64,000 bases of DNA from Caryophanales bacterium UBA5603. Its GTDB lineage: Bacteria > Bacillota_I > Bacilli_A > Izemoplasmatales > Hujiaoplasmataceae. The notes under the pieces were generated by a model that did no database searches, was not told where the DNA came from, and saw only the letters and a program-made list of their open reading frames with translations. Location: assembly GCA_002424815.1 (NCBI GenBank), contig DILB01000002.1, positions 1 through 64,000 on the forward strand, written 5' to 3'. A program made the position numbers and the translations under genes. Positions 36,587-46,247 of the stretch are shown piece by piece (the stretch's first letter is position 1; each line of letters opens with the position of its first letter).

Positions 36587-37162
36587 GAGGAGAAAATAAA
36601 ATAAAAATTGGTCGAAATTCATGTAAATAATAGATTACTGCGAAGGGTGGACATTTGAGAGCATAATAAACATTATAAAAATATTTTTAGTATTAAAAGA
36701 TATTTTGAAACACAAAAATAATATTGATAAAGAAATGGATAATTTATCAAAAAATTATTCGAATATATTAAATTAGGAGCGATAAAAATTGCACAATATT
36801 TTAAGATGAGTGATTCAAAATAATATCTGAAAGTATTAATATGGATCTAAATACAAAACAATTAATAAAAGTTTTTTTTAAATAATACGCGATGAAAACG
36901 AAGTAATTTTAAACATTATAATTTAAGAATATGGCTAAAAATAAGCCTTTTCCGAAAAATAACTACATTATTAATTAATGCAGATATAAAATGGTAATAT
37001 ATCCAAAACATGATTATTTTATTAGAAATATACAAATCTTAGAAATATTGAATATTGTCAACGACTTCAATGATAATTTTCAATAAATATCGAGGGAAAA
37101 AATAACTTTTTATTATTAATATAACTAAAAAATTATAATATTTAATGTTTTAATTATCATCG

Positions 37163-37184
37163 TTTTACATCTAAATCTAGCCGT
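37163..37184 (+). repeat. AT-rich motif, copy 1
   Basis: Shares 21 of 22 positions with the copy at 38208-38229 (18 identical bases, then C/A, then CGT). The two are 1,045 bp apart. Confidence 0.6.
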
Positions 37185-38207
37185 AATTAGATATTTGTGG
37201 TTTTTTTAAAAGTGATATTTTATAATCTTTAAAGCACTAATATATTTATGTCAATTAATTATAATATAAATCAAATAATAAAAATCTTCATTAATACAAT
37301 TATTGTTTTACTCATTTAGTCGCTAAAATTAGACGTTTTTAGACGTTCAAATATTATTTTTTCCTTATATTTTTTATTACTTTTACTCCTTTTTTTCTTC
37401 TATTCATATAATCATTGATTAATTAAATGTTCACATCGTTGATATTTTCTTTCTTTTCTTTTATTAATACTCTAATTTTCTAAATGATTTCGATAGTACG
37501 ATTATCTTATTCTTAAATATGTATTACTTAATGATGTTATTTATGTTTAAACCATACACGATCCATCGAGAGTATTTATAATCAGCTTAATCATTATACT
37601 TTGTTCTCTCTCAATATTTCTTACTCAATACATTATTCATTAATTTTCAAAGTTATGCTGCAATTGCTTCTCTTTTATTACTGTTATCTGATTAATTCAT
37701 TCTAAATCTTATAATATATTAAGTTTGATTTAACTTTAAATGCCTGAATTATTCATGAAGTTACTATTTATGGTTTTTATAAATATATTAAGTATTTTAA
37801 CTTTGTCTTTTTATCCAAGCATTTTTTCTAAAATCAGATAGATTTTTGTTCTTTAGTTATGTTTCTTTAGTTGACTTTTCGATATTATATATTATGAAAT
37901 ATATCCACCCAGTTCATCTACATCATCGTCGTTTAATGACAATAGCTTATATTGTTATATAATCTACAGAAATGTTCTTTATGCTTAAATACAACCAGCT
38001 AAAATACATTCAATTGGCTCATTTTGTCAATTTTAAATAAACATTTTTATAGCTATGGATGGCTAAAGATAGATATTTAGTGTTTAATATAAATATATCT
38101 ATAATGGATATTTTCTAAACTAATATTTACATATATTATTTATTATAGATAAGTTTAAATACTGTTCTTTTATTTGTTCCTACTTATTTCATTCGTTAAA
38201 TTTATCT

Positions 38208-38229
38208 TTTTACATCTAAATCTAGACGT
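38208..38229 (+). repeat. AT-rich motif, copy 2
   Basis: Partner of the copy at 37163-37184. A weaker relative, CTAAAATTAGACGTT, is at 37323-37337. Confidence 0.6.
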
Positions 38230-38391
38230 TAAATGTATAAATTCATTTCTTTATTTTTTACAATATTTAATTGTTTTTTATGTTTTTTGATAGTTCTAGA
38301 ACGGATTATTTTATAATTTTGATATATTTTTAAGAAAATTTAGTAGTTTATGAAGATGGATGATAGGATAGCGTTTTTATATTTAATTTGA

Positions 38392-38420
38392 TTGCAAATA
38401 AGGTATCAAAATTGTATAAT
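38392..38420 (+). promoter_or_regulatory. Promoter of the MFS/ABC-F pair
   Basis: TTGCAA (38392-38397) and TATAAT (38415-38420) are 17 bp apart, 28 bp before the start codon. Confidence 0.8.
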
Positions 38421-38447
38421 ATCATATCGTGTTAAGGGGGTGAAATA

Positions 38448-39623
38448 ATGATTCTTTCTGAAACGTCAAAATTTAAATTATTCTATTTTATTCGTTTTTT
38501 TGGAGATGCCTTTTTTTACCCTTTTATGACTATATACTTTCTTCACAAAGGTTTGACAGAAGATAAACTTGGTATTTTACTCGCTATTACACCCATTACG
38601 ACGATTCTCGTTAATCCACTTTGGAATTATCTTGTCAAAGACGCAAAAATTAGTCGCATAGTACTTCAGTTAATGACGATAATCGAAGGAATTATTATTA
38701 TACTGGTTACACGAGTTAATGGATTTGAACTAATAGCACTTCTTATTGGTTTGATTGCTTTTTTTTGTTCTCCATATGTTTCTATACAGGATGGCTTCAC
38801 TGCAACTTTTTGTAATAAAAACGGTATTGAGTATTCATCGATAAGAATATACGCTTCCATTGCCTATGTTATTGCGACATTAATTGCGGGATATCTTTCA
38901 CAATATTTTGGATATGAAGTGATGTTTCTCACAGCAGGATTCTTCTTTGCATTGACTGCCATCATAACAATTTGGATTCGTCCGATTGATTCAGTAAAAA
39001 ATCAAACAGATATCGAGATCCCTAAAAGAGATTTCAAATCACTAATAAAAAACAAAAATTTTTATAAGTATTTAGTATTTTATACATTGGTTCTTGGAGC
39101 GGTTAGAATTGGTGATTCATTCTTTGGTATGTTTATCACCGGAAATCTTGGTTTATCAAATGTAGGATATGGTTGGGTTTACTCAGCTTTTGTATTAGTT
39201 GAAGTCATTGCACTTCGATATATGACGATGAAAGGTAACCAATTTTCCGAAAAAAAACTTATTGTTTTTGCCAGCATTACATTCATAGTTCGTTTCTTAA
39301 TATATTTTTTGAATGTTCCTTTATTTGTCATAATTGCGGCAACGCTTCTTCGAGGACTGGGATGGGGTATAGTATTGTATGTGCATATTAAATATGTATT
39401 GGCAATTGTCAAAGTACAAAATGTAACTACTGCAATTTTGATTATTACTTTAGTTTTTTCTATATTTATTGGAATTGGCAACTTCGTAACTGGTCACTTC
39501 GTTAAAGCGTTCGGTTATCAATGGTTATATTTTATTCTAACTTGTCTTATAACCTTAGGTCTTGTTATTTTTCTGATATTCACACCAAAGCTTCAATCAT
39601 TAAATCTTGAAACAAGAAAATAA
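38448..39623 (+). CDS. MFS transporter (LacY/nucleoside symporter-like)
   Basis: This 391-residue protein has twelve membrane helices. The start, KFKLFYFIRFFGDAFFYPFMTIYF, with KGLTEDKLGILLAITPI and the 2-3 loop resembles the MFS_1_like group that includes LacY- and NupG-type symporters. The substrate is unknown. GGGGGTG precedes the ATG. It is followed 15 bp later by an ABC-F gene with AGGAGG between them, so they probably share a transcript. Confidence 0.85.
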   Translation: MILSETSKFKLFYFIRFFGDAFFYPFMTIYFLHKGLTEDKLGILLAITPITTILVNPLWNYLVKDAKISRIVLQLMTIIEGIIIILVTRVNGFELIALLIGLIAFFCSPYVSIQDGFTATFCNKNGIEYSSIRIYASIAYVIATLIAGYLSQYFGYEVMFLTAGFFFALTAIITIWIRPIDSVKNQTDIEIPKRDFKSLIKNKNFYKYLVFYTLVLGAVRIGDSFFGMFITGNLGLSNVGYGWVYSAFVLVEVIALRYMTMKGNQFSEKKLIVFASITFIVRFLIYFLNVPLFVIIAATLLRGLGWGIVLYVHIKYVLAIVKVQNVTTAILIITLVFSIFIGIGNFVTGHFVKAFGYQWLYFILTCLITLGLVIFLIFTPKLQSLNLETRK

Positions 39624-39638
39624 TAGGAGGTTAATTAC

Positions 39639-41219
39639 ATGTTAAAAGTACAAAATGTTGAGTTATCATTTGGGGGTCGTAAACTTTTTTCAGAAGTTAA
39701 TTTGGAGTTCACAAAAGGTAATTGTTATGGTATTATCGGCGCAAATGGAGCTGGAAAAACAACGTTTTTGAAAGTTTTGACAGGAGAAATAGAACCTTCA
39801 TCGGGATCGGTTTGGCTAGCACCAAATTGTCGAATGTCAATTTTAAAACAAAATCAAAATGCCTTTGATAATTATAAGGTTATAGATGCAGTTATCAGCG
39901 GACACGAAAGATTGTCAAAAATAATTCTTGAAAAAGAAGAACTTTACTGTGTCGAAGATTTTACTGAAGCGATTGGAATGCGATTAGCTGAACTAGAAGG
40001 TGAGTTTGCAGAATTGGACGGATGGAATGCTGAGGCAAACGCCGAGACTTTATTGACAGGACTCGGAATAACCAGTCAATACTTTCATAAGTTTATGAGA
40101 GATCTTGATCCCAAACAAAAAGTCAAGGTATTGCTTGCACAGGCATTATTTGGAAATCCAGAGGTTTTACTGCTAGATGAACCAACCAATAATCTTGATC
40201 CAATCTCGGCACGATGGTTAGAAAGTTTTCTATTAAATTTTGAAAATACTGTATTAGTCGTTAGTCATGATCGACACTTTTTGAATGATGTGTGCACTGA
40301 TATATGTGATGTTGAGTATGGGCGTATTAGTATGTATCCTGGCAATTATGATTTTTGGTATGAATCGAGTCAATTAGCCTTACGTCAAGCAAAAGATCAA
40401 AACAAGAAATCAGAACAAAAAATCAAAGAATTAGAGGATTTTATTCGTCGATTTAGTGCTAATAAATCCAAAGCTAAACAAGCCACTTCAAGAAAGAAAG
40501 CGTTAGATAAAATTGTTCTCAATGATATTAAGCCATCGATGAGAAGATATCCCTTTATTGATTTTCAACCTTTAAGAGAACCTGGAAATGATATCTTGAC
40601 CGTTGAAAAACTATCGAAGGCGGGCGTTTTTGAAAATGTCACTTTTACTGTTCGCAAAGATGAAAAAATTGCATTTATAACATCTAATTCTTTAATTACT
40701 TCGGCTCTTTTTAAAATTCTTGCTGGTGAAGATTCTGAATTCAGCGGAACATTTAAATGGGGAGTAACAATCACCCCAGCATTTTTCCCTCAAGAAAATC
40801 AGAAATATTTTAAAAAAGATTTCAATCTCATTGATTGGGTTCGTCAATATACCGGGATGGAGCAATCTGAAACATTCATTCGTGGCTGGTTGGGTAGAAT
40901 GTTGTTTTCAGGTGAAGAAAGTTTAAAATCTGCTACAGTTTTAAGTGGTGGCGAAAAAGTAAGATGTATGTTGATTAAAATCATGCTATCAGGAGCGAAT
41001 GCTATCATGTTGGATGATCCAACTAATCATCTTGATTTGGAATCAATTACCTCTTTAAATCAAGGTATGAGCAGGTTTAGAGGGAATATATTATTTACTT
41101 CGCATGACCAAGAATTACTAGATACAGTTGCTAATAGAATTATCGTTCTTGAGAAAACGATCACATTTGATAAAATGTGTAATTACGAAGAATACTTGGA
41201 TGAAATAGAAAACAAATAA
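39639..41219 (+). CDS. ABC-F family ATPase (YkpA/YbiT-like)
   Basis: This 526-residue soluble protein has two ABC domains and no membrane segment; ABC-F proteins act on the ribosome. Domain 1: Walker A GANGAGKT (34-41), LLDEPTNNLD, but a degenerate signature (DLDPKQKVK in place of LSGGQ). A charged linker at about 235-295 (FSANKSKAKQATSRKK) matches YkpA. Domain 2: the Walker A is lost (ITSNSLITSALF), the signature LSGGEKVR is kept, and the Walker B reads LDDPTNHLD, with Asp in place of the catalytic Glu. Similar degeneration occurs in YkpA relatives, though the Glu-to-Asp change stands out. A terminator follows. Confidence 0.92.
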   Translation: MLKVQNVELSFGGRKLFSEVNLEFTKGNCYGIIGANGAGKTTFLKVLTGEIEPSSGSVWLAPNCRMSILKQNQNAFDNYKVIDAVISGHERLSKIILEKEELYCVEDFTEAIGMRLAELEGEFAELDGWNAEANAETLLTGLGITSQYFHKFMRDLDPKQKVKVLLAQALFGNPEVLLLDEPTNNLDPISARWLESFLLNFENTVLVVSHDRHFLNDVCTDICDVEYGRISMYPGNYDFWYESSQLALRQAKDQNKKSEQKIKELEDFIRRFSANKSKAKQATSRKKALDKIVLNDIKPSMRRYPFIDFQPLREPGNDILTVEKLSKAGVFENVTFTVRKDEKIAFITSNSLITSALFKILAGEDSEFSGTFKWGVTITPAFFPQENQKYFKKDFNLIDWVRQYTGMEQSETFIRGWLGRMLFSGEESLKSATVLSGGEKVRCMLIKIMLSGANAIMLDDPTNHLDLESITSLNQGMSRFRGNILFTSHDQELLDTVANRIIVLEKTITFDKMCNYEEYLDEIENK

Positions 41220-41224
41220 TATTA

Positions 41225-41247
41225 ACGCCAGTAATGGCGTTTTTTTA
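41225..41247 (+). terminator. Terminator after the ABC-F gene
   Basis: ACGCCA (41225-41230), loop GTAA, TGGCGT (41235-41240), then seven T. Confidence 0.92.
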
Positions 41248-41461
41248 TACTCTATTTTTAGAATTTTTTACTAAGGATTTTATTGATTAACTTATATTTT
41301 AAATTTGCATAAACGGTTTTTCTTTTGTAATTCATAAGAAATAATAGAATTAATCAGAGATATAAGTTTAATTAATTTTTAATGGGTGACAGTTCATAAA
41401 TATTTAATAACACATGATGTTTTCATTAAAAATTTATAATCGCTTTTTTGACATCAGATTA

Positions 41462-41471
41462 ATGGTATAAT
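41462..41471 (+). promoter_or_regulatory. Extended -10 promoter of the GGDEF gene
   Basis: TATAAT (41466-41471) is preceded by TGG, an extended -10 element. The nearest TTGACA (41448) is only 12 bp away, too close for a normal -35. Confidence 0.55.
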
Positions 41472-41492
41472 GGTTAAAAGGGAGTGGTGATT

Positions 41493-43040
41493 ATGGATTT
41501 TGACATGCTCTTATTCGGATTAACTATCGCGATGGCTTTTAGTTCAATCATCATCGTTTTTGTGGGGATAATTAATCATCGTCATTTTCATGGATATAAA
41601 GGTATTGCTATTTTATTCGTGCTCATGGTTTTTTATAACTTCGGATACGCTCTTGAATTGGCAACCGATTCTTTTGAATTGAAGATTTTATTCAACCACA
41701 TTCAATATGTTGGAATACCATTTATTGCAGTTACTTGGATGTTTATCGCGAAAAGATTTACTAGTAAAAGCTATGTATGGAAATTCAAAAAAAATTTTTG
41801 GTTTTTAATCGTCCCAGTTTTAGTTTTTATTACTGCTCAACTTTTTTATTTTACTAACCTTGAATGGTATTATACAGGAGCAAGATTGATTGAGTATACA
41901 GGTTTAAGCAGTCATTCGATTTGGATACTTGAGCTCGATAAAGGTGTCGTATATTATATTCACCAAAGTTACAATATGGTAATGATTGCTTATGTTAGCT
42001 GGTTGTATATTCACCGAGCTATTACCGTTAAAGGAATTCACAAGAGACAGGCTATTGCGATGGCAACGTGTGGAATTATCGCTACATTCATGATTATACC
42101 GGCTTTTTTCACGACGACAACTTCGAGCATTGATTGGACTTTATATTTTCTAAACTTTATCGGTTACGGAATCATCTATACTATGTATCATTATGAAATG
42201 ATGGCTCTGATGCCATCAGCTCATAAATCGATGTTTATTGATTCAACCGATCCGATGTTAGTTTTTGATGATAAACATGATTTAGTGTCGTGGAACGATA
42301 GTATTGGTAGTCTTCATTTGAAAAACATCAGTTATCAAACTAACCTAATTAAAATATTTACAGATGAAGATATAATTAAAGCTATAAAAAACACTGAACC
42401 TTTTAGTTTCAACCATAAAGACAAACATTATGTTATGGAAATCACAAAACTAGAAAGTAAGCATAAAATATATTTGGGATATGTACTTCGTTTTTTGGAA
42501 ATGACTAGCTATGTCGAAAGAATTACAAAACTTGATTATGAAGCTTCCCACGATTCTTTAACTGACATTTTAAACCGACGAGCATTTTTTATGAAAATTG
42601 AGACTTATTTAAAAGATTCGAATAATACAAATACGCCTTTCTCAATTATAATGTTTGATATTGATGATTTTAAAGCAGTCAATGATCAATACGGGCATCT
42701 CGCTGGAGATCAAGTGCTAATTTCTCTCTCAAGAATTGTTGAAAAACTACTTCCCAATAATGCATTGTTTTGTCGCTTCGGCGGCGAAGAGTTTCTGATT
42801 TTTATAATAAATTTATCTGAAGATGATACTTTTAGATTAGCAGAAAATATTCGTAAAATTGTAGAAATAAGTAACTTTGAATTTGAGAGTAATATTATTA
42901 AAATCAAAACGAGCCTTGGGATTTCTCATACCATTATTAAACCAGATGTTGACGTTTATAATAGTATTAAAAAAGCTGATGAAGCGCTTTATATTTCTAA
43001 GCATCGAGGTAAAAATCAAGTGACTGTTTCAACGGATTAA
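41493..43040 (+). CDS. Membrane diguanylate cyclase with 7TM sensor
   Basis: This is a 515-residue protein. Residues 1-225 contain seven membrane helices like the histidine-kinase N-terminal 7TM sensor domain (LELATDSFELKILFNHIQYVGIPF is typical). A short PAS-like linker follows (about 235-330), then GGDEF (about 345-512) with RFGGEEF, DIDDFKAVND and GHLAGDQ. There is no RxxD inhibitory site before GGEEF. It should make c-di-GMP. GGGAG lies eight bases before ATG 41493; a GTG at 41484 is inside that site. Confidence 0.92.
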   Translation: MDFDMLLFGLTIAMAFSSIIIVFVGIINHRHFHGYKGIAILFVLMVFYNFGYALELATDSFELKILFNHIQYVGIPFIAVTWMFIAKRFTSKSYVWKFKKNFWFLIVPVLVFITAQLFYFTNLEWYYTGARLIEYTGLSSHSIWILELDKGVVYYIHQSYNMVMIAYVSWLYIHRAITVKGIHKRQAIAMATCGIIATFMIIPAFFTTTTSSIDWTLYFLNFIGYGIIYTMYHYEMMALMPSAHKSMFIDSTDPMLVFDDKHDLVSWNDSIGSLHLKNISYQTNLIKIFTDEDIIKAIKNTEPFSFNHKDKHYVMEITKLESKHKIYLGYVLRFLEMTSYVERITKLDYEASHDSLTDILNRRAFFMKIETYLKDSNNTNTPFSIIMFDIDDFKAVNDQYGHLAGDQVLISLSRIVEKLLPNNALFCRFGGEEFLIFIINLSEDDTFRLAENIRKIVEISNFEFESNIIKIKTSLGISHTIIKPDVDVYNSIKKADEALYISKHRGKNQVTVSTD

Positions 43041-43073
43041 TTGTTTTAATTAAAATATAATACGAGGTAAATT

Positions 43074-44348
43074 ATGGATATAAATACTGAGATTAAACGT
43101 TTTGATATGCTTGCAAAACCCAAAAAACAGCCGTGGTATCTGACACTTTTGGCATGGCTGATTGCTTTTCCTACCGTGTGGGCTCATAGACTTAAGGTTA
43201 ACAAAGTCAATATGAAGGGATTAAAACCACCCTATATTTTACTTTGTACACATCATGCATTTATTGACTTTTCTGTTACTACTGCAGCTATTTTTCCTCA
43301 TCGAGCAAATTATGTTGTTGCAATAGATGGTTTTATTAAACGAGAGGGATTATTGAGAGCTGTAGGAGCAATATGCAAAAGAAAATTTACTAATGATATT
43401 ATTCTTGTCAGACAAATTCAACACGGATTGAAAGTTAATAAGAATATTGTTGCAATTTATCCTGAAGCAAGATACACCCTTGTAGGCACGACAGCAATCA
43501 ATCCTGATTCACTTGGAAAACTCTGCAAATTGATGAAGGTTCCAGTAGTAGTATTGAATATGCATGGGGATTATTTATCACAACCGGTTTGGAATTTGAC
43601 TAAAAGAAAAGTTACTCTAGAAGCCGACATGACGCAGATTGTAACGCAAAGCGAAATAGAATCATTAAATTCAAAAGCCATTAATGATCGAGTTGAGAAG
43701 GCTTTTGTTTACGATGAATACCGTTGGCAGAAAGATACTAAGAGAAAGATTGATTTTAAAGACCGTGCAAAGGGTTTACATCGCGTTTTGTATCAATGCC
43801 CACATTGTTTAACAGAACATGAAATGGATTCGTCTGAAAACAAAATTTGGTGTAAGCATTGCAATGTTCAATATGAAATGGATGTCTATGGTTCATTGAA
43901 ATGTGTTAATGGAGATACAATTTTCAGTCATATTCCAGATTGGTACGAGTTCGAACGTGAATTTGTCAAAAATCAAATCTTGTCAGGAAATTACCGATTT
44001 GAAGATGATGTGATTGTTGACTCCTTGCCCAATTCTAATGGGTATATTCGTTTAGGTGTAGGACACCTTGTTCACGATGTGCAAGGATTCAAACTAACTG
44101 GACAATTTGATAACAAAGATTTTATATTAGAAAAAGAACCATTATCCATGTACTCTGCGCACATTGAGTATGATTATCTTGGAAAGTATGGTGACTGTAT
44201 TGATTTGTCAACACTTGATGATACTTATTACCTTTATCCAATAAACGCTAAAAACGTTGTCACAAAACTACACTTTGCTACAGAAGAACTATATAAATTA
44301 GTTCATAATTCAAAAATCGCAAAATCTAATCAAAATGAGGAAATGTAA
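43074..44348 (+). CDS. PlsC-like acyltransferase with C-terminal zinc ribbon
   Basis: This is a 424-residue protein. Residues about 45-220 carry the 1-acyl-glycerol-3-phosphate acyltransferase motifs: HHAFID (HX4D) near 61, a basic KRKFTNDIILVRQ block near 102, and YPEAR near 133. There is one hydrophobic segment at about 22-38. From about 240 a zinc ribbon follows (CPHC, 18 residues, CKHC), then a beta-rich domain of about 140 residues that I do not recognise. The role in phospholipid synthesis is plausible, but the fused tail suggests a specialised acyl acceptor. AGGTAAATT precedes the ATG. No neighbour is lipid-related. Confidence 0.85.
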   Translation: MDINTEIKRFDMLAKPKKQPWYLTLLAWLIAFPTVWAHRLKVNKVNMKGLKPPYILLCTHHAFIDFSVTTAAIFPHRANYVVAIDGFIKREGLLRAVGAICKRKFTNDIILVRQIQHGLKVNKNIVAIYPEARYTLVGTTAINPDSLGKLCKLMKVPVVVLNMHGDYLSQPVWNLTKRKVTLEADMTQIVTQSEIESLNSKAINDRVEKAFVYDEYRWQKDTKRKIDFKDRAKGLHRVLYQCPHCLTEHEMDSSENKIWCKHCNVQYEMDVYGSLKCVNGDTIFSHIPDWYEFEREFVKNQILSGNYRFEDDVIVDSLPNSNGYIRLGVGHLVHDVQGFKLTGQFDNKDFILEKEPLSMYSAHIEYDYLGKYGDCIDLSTLDDTYYLYPINAKNVVTKLHFATEELYKLVHNSKIAKSNQNEEM

Positions 44349-44852
44349 TTGTTTTTTCAATTTTATGAGGCTTTGATGTTAATATGTTTTGGCGTTTCAT
44401 AGTCGGTATCAGTCGTAAAAGCCTATCGAGCTCGAAACTCAAAGAGTGTCAACTTAATGTCATCATTCTTGATTTTAACAGGATATTCATTTAGTATCTT
44501 ATATAAGATTTTGTCGAACCAAATTAACTAGATTTTAATTTTCTATTTTTTAAGTTTTATTATTGTACTGACTCACTGCATTATAATATTTCGAAATATT
44601 CAAAATGATCATAAAAACAATGATTTATTCGCTCAAAAACAATCTTGAGCGTTTTTTTATTTGAGGTAATAATACACAAAGTGAGGTTCTTTTTTTATGG
44701 AATATTCTCAATTTGAAATACTATATTACCAAAAATAGGCTTTATGTTATAATATTACAGAAAAGTATTCTTTATTTAAAATCTTAATTAATTTATAAAT
44801 ATTAGAAACTTAATATAGAATTCTGAAAGAACTTGTGAAAAGGAGAAAAGAC
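44349..44852. other. Intergenic region with terminator and promoter
   Basis: A 504-bp gap without coding support. It holds a terminator at 44630-44658 and a promoter near 44726-44753 (TTACCA, 16 bp, TATAAT) for the gene at 44853. Confidence 0.7.
44630..44658 (+). terminator. Terminator
   Basis: CGCTCAA (44630-44636) pairs with TTGAGCG (44645-44651), followed by seven T. It lies 280 bp after the acyltransferase gene. Confidence 0.85.
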
Positions 44853-46124
44853 ATGAATATTTATGATTTCACATTTGATTTTTACTTCAGAGATAATTAC
44901 GCTATTAAAACAATGATTGAATATTTAAAACAAAAAAAACGGATTACCCAAAAAGAGATTAATGTTAATTGTAATATCCCCAAATCAAATTATCGTAGAG
45001 CACAACAAAAAGATTTTATAGGCTATGGCAAAATGGTTGAATGTATGGCAAATTATATGGGGATTCCATCAAAAATTGATGAATCGATTATTCGTGACTT
45101 AAATGAAAATTTTAATACTTTTTATACATATATATGTTTTTCGAAATTTCATGAAGCTAAAAATTATTTTGATTTAATCACGAGCAATCTTAAATTATAT
45201 GAAAATTCAATATTAATCATTCCTTATTACCTTGCGCAATTTATATATTATCTTAGTGATATCAATTATTCGAATAAAATCAACTTCGAAATAATTGATG
45301 AAGCCGTTGAAATTCTCAATGTATTTGTTGAAAAAATGTCCGATGAACATCGTTTTCTTTATTATGAGTATATGACTTGCTATGCGGGAATCACCAAGCA
45401 CAATGACAATGTTATACGTTACTCTCAGTTCACCTTATCCTTATCATTCAATTACCCTGATTTAGAACCGTGTGCATATTATCACATTTCTTTTGCTTAT
45501 TCATTAATCTCGGATTTTTTCAATGCTTTAATTTACGCAAATAAAGCTTTACCTAAACTTGAAGAACAATTGAATTATATTAAAGCCGTCTTTTGCAGAA
45601 TGAATATTGCAACTTTTTATAAAAAATTAGGCAACATTGATGAAGCGAAGAAAATGCTTAAAAAAAATCTTATCTATCTTACATTTAATGATATACCTAA
45701 ACTTGATAGAGTAACTTATTTGAATTATGCTGATTGTATGTTGATGGAAAAGAATTATTCAGAAGCATTAAGTTATTATTTAAAGATTGAGGATGAAATA
45801 ACTATTAGCCCTGATTATGAATCAATCATCATTGTCTATTGTTTGTATCAATTAAACGAGGTAAAAAGGGCAGAAGATTATATTGAAAAACTTATAAAGA
45901 GTAATGAATCTAAACAATATGCACAAGCTTATCTTTCTTTGGTATTATTTTTTAAAGCATTTTATAACAAATCGAGTTTGTTAGAAATTAAGAGAAAATA
46001 TAAAGCTGCTCAAGAACATATGGAAAAATACAGTTACAGAGGAAGTTATATTCAAGACCTTGCAAATAATATATATATAGAATTAACAGAAAATAAAAAA
46101 ATAACAAAAACAAAAAGAACATAA
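44853..46124 (+). CDS. Putative HTH-TPR transcriptional regulator (RNPP-like)
   Basis: This 423-residue protein has an N-terminal region (about 15-70) resembling a helix-turn-helix: IEYLKQKKRITQKEI, then NIPKSNYRRAQQ, then KMVECMANYMGI. The rest is all-helical and contains TPR-like units, such as AVFCRMNIATFYKKLGNIDEA near residue 250. This layout recalls the peptide-responsive RNPP regulators (Rgg, PlcR, Rap). No cognate peptide gene is evident nearby. AAGGAG lies seven bases before ATG 44853; a GTG at 44835 precedes that site and is rejected. DNA binding is inference. Confidence 0.65.
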   Translation: MNIYDFTFDFYFRDNYAIKTMIEYLKQKKRITQKEINVNCNIPKSNYRRAQQKDFIGYGKMVECMANYMGIPSKIDESIIRDLNENFNTFYTYICFSKFHEAKNYFDLITSNLKLYENSILIIPYYLAQFIYYLSDINYSNKINFEIIDEAVEILNVFVEKMSDEHRFLYYEYMTCYAGITKHNDNVIRYSQFTLSLSFNYPDLEPCAYYHISFAYSLISDFFNALIYANKALPKLEEQLNYIKAVFCRMNIATFYKKLGNIDEAKKMLKKNLIYLTFNDIPKLDRVTYLNYADCMLMEKNYSEALSYYLKIEDEITISPDYESIIIVYCLYQLNEVKRAEDYIEKLIKSNESKQYAQAYLSLVLFFKAFYNKSSLLEIKRKYKAAQEHMEKYSYRGSYIQDLANNIYIELTENKKITKTKRT

Positions 46125-46163
46125 TCAAGTTTTAAAAGCAAAATTTATGATATTAATATATGA

Positions 46164-46226
46164 TATAATCTAAGAAACATCTGAGACTTTCACTTATAAT
46201 GTCAGAGATGTTTCTTTATCTTTTTT
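46164..46226 (+). terminator. Terminator, or leader hairpin of the PHP gene
   Basis: AAGAAACATCT (46172-46182) pairs perfectly with AGATGTTTCTT (46206-46216), with a further GAC/GTC inside, then a T run. A TATAAT at 46164-46169 sits directly before it, so it might be an attenuator in the leader of the 46248 gene rather than a plain terminator. Confidence 0.75.
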
Positions 46227-46247
46227 TGTATAAATGGAGGATTAATT

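Larger units (their letters stand above)
36600..38390. other. Extremely AT-rich region without genes
   Basis: About 1.8 kb with no credible coding frame on either strand: stops are dense and no ribosome site leads into a frame. The plus strand is T-rich from about 37300. An exact 18-base repeat beginning TTTTACATC occurs at 37163-37180 and 38208-38225. Looser copies of CTAAAnnTAGACGTT are at 37323 and 38063. Nothing resembles a tRNA, known RNA or mobile element. Confidence 0.7.

Noticed and set aside
36600..38390. CRISPR array, prophage remnant or insertion sequence in the gene-free region
   Set aside because: No regular repeat-spacer pattern, terminal inverted repeats or transposase fragments were seen; only a few short scattered motif copies.
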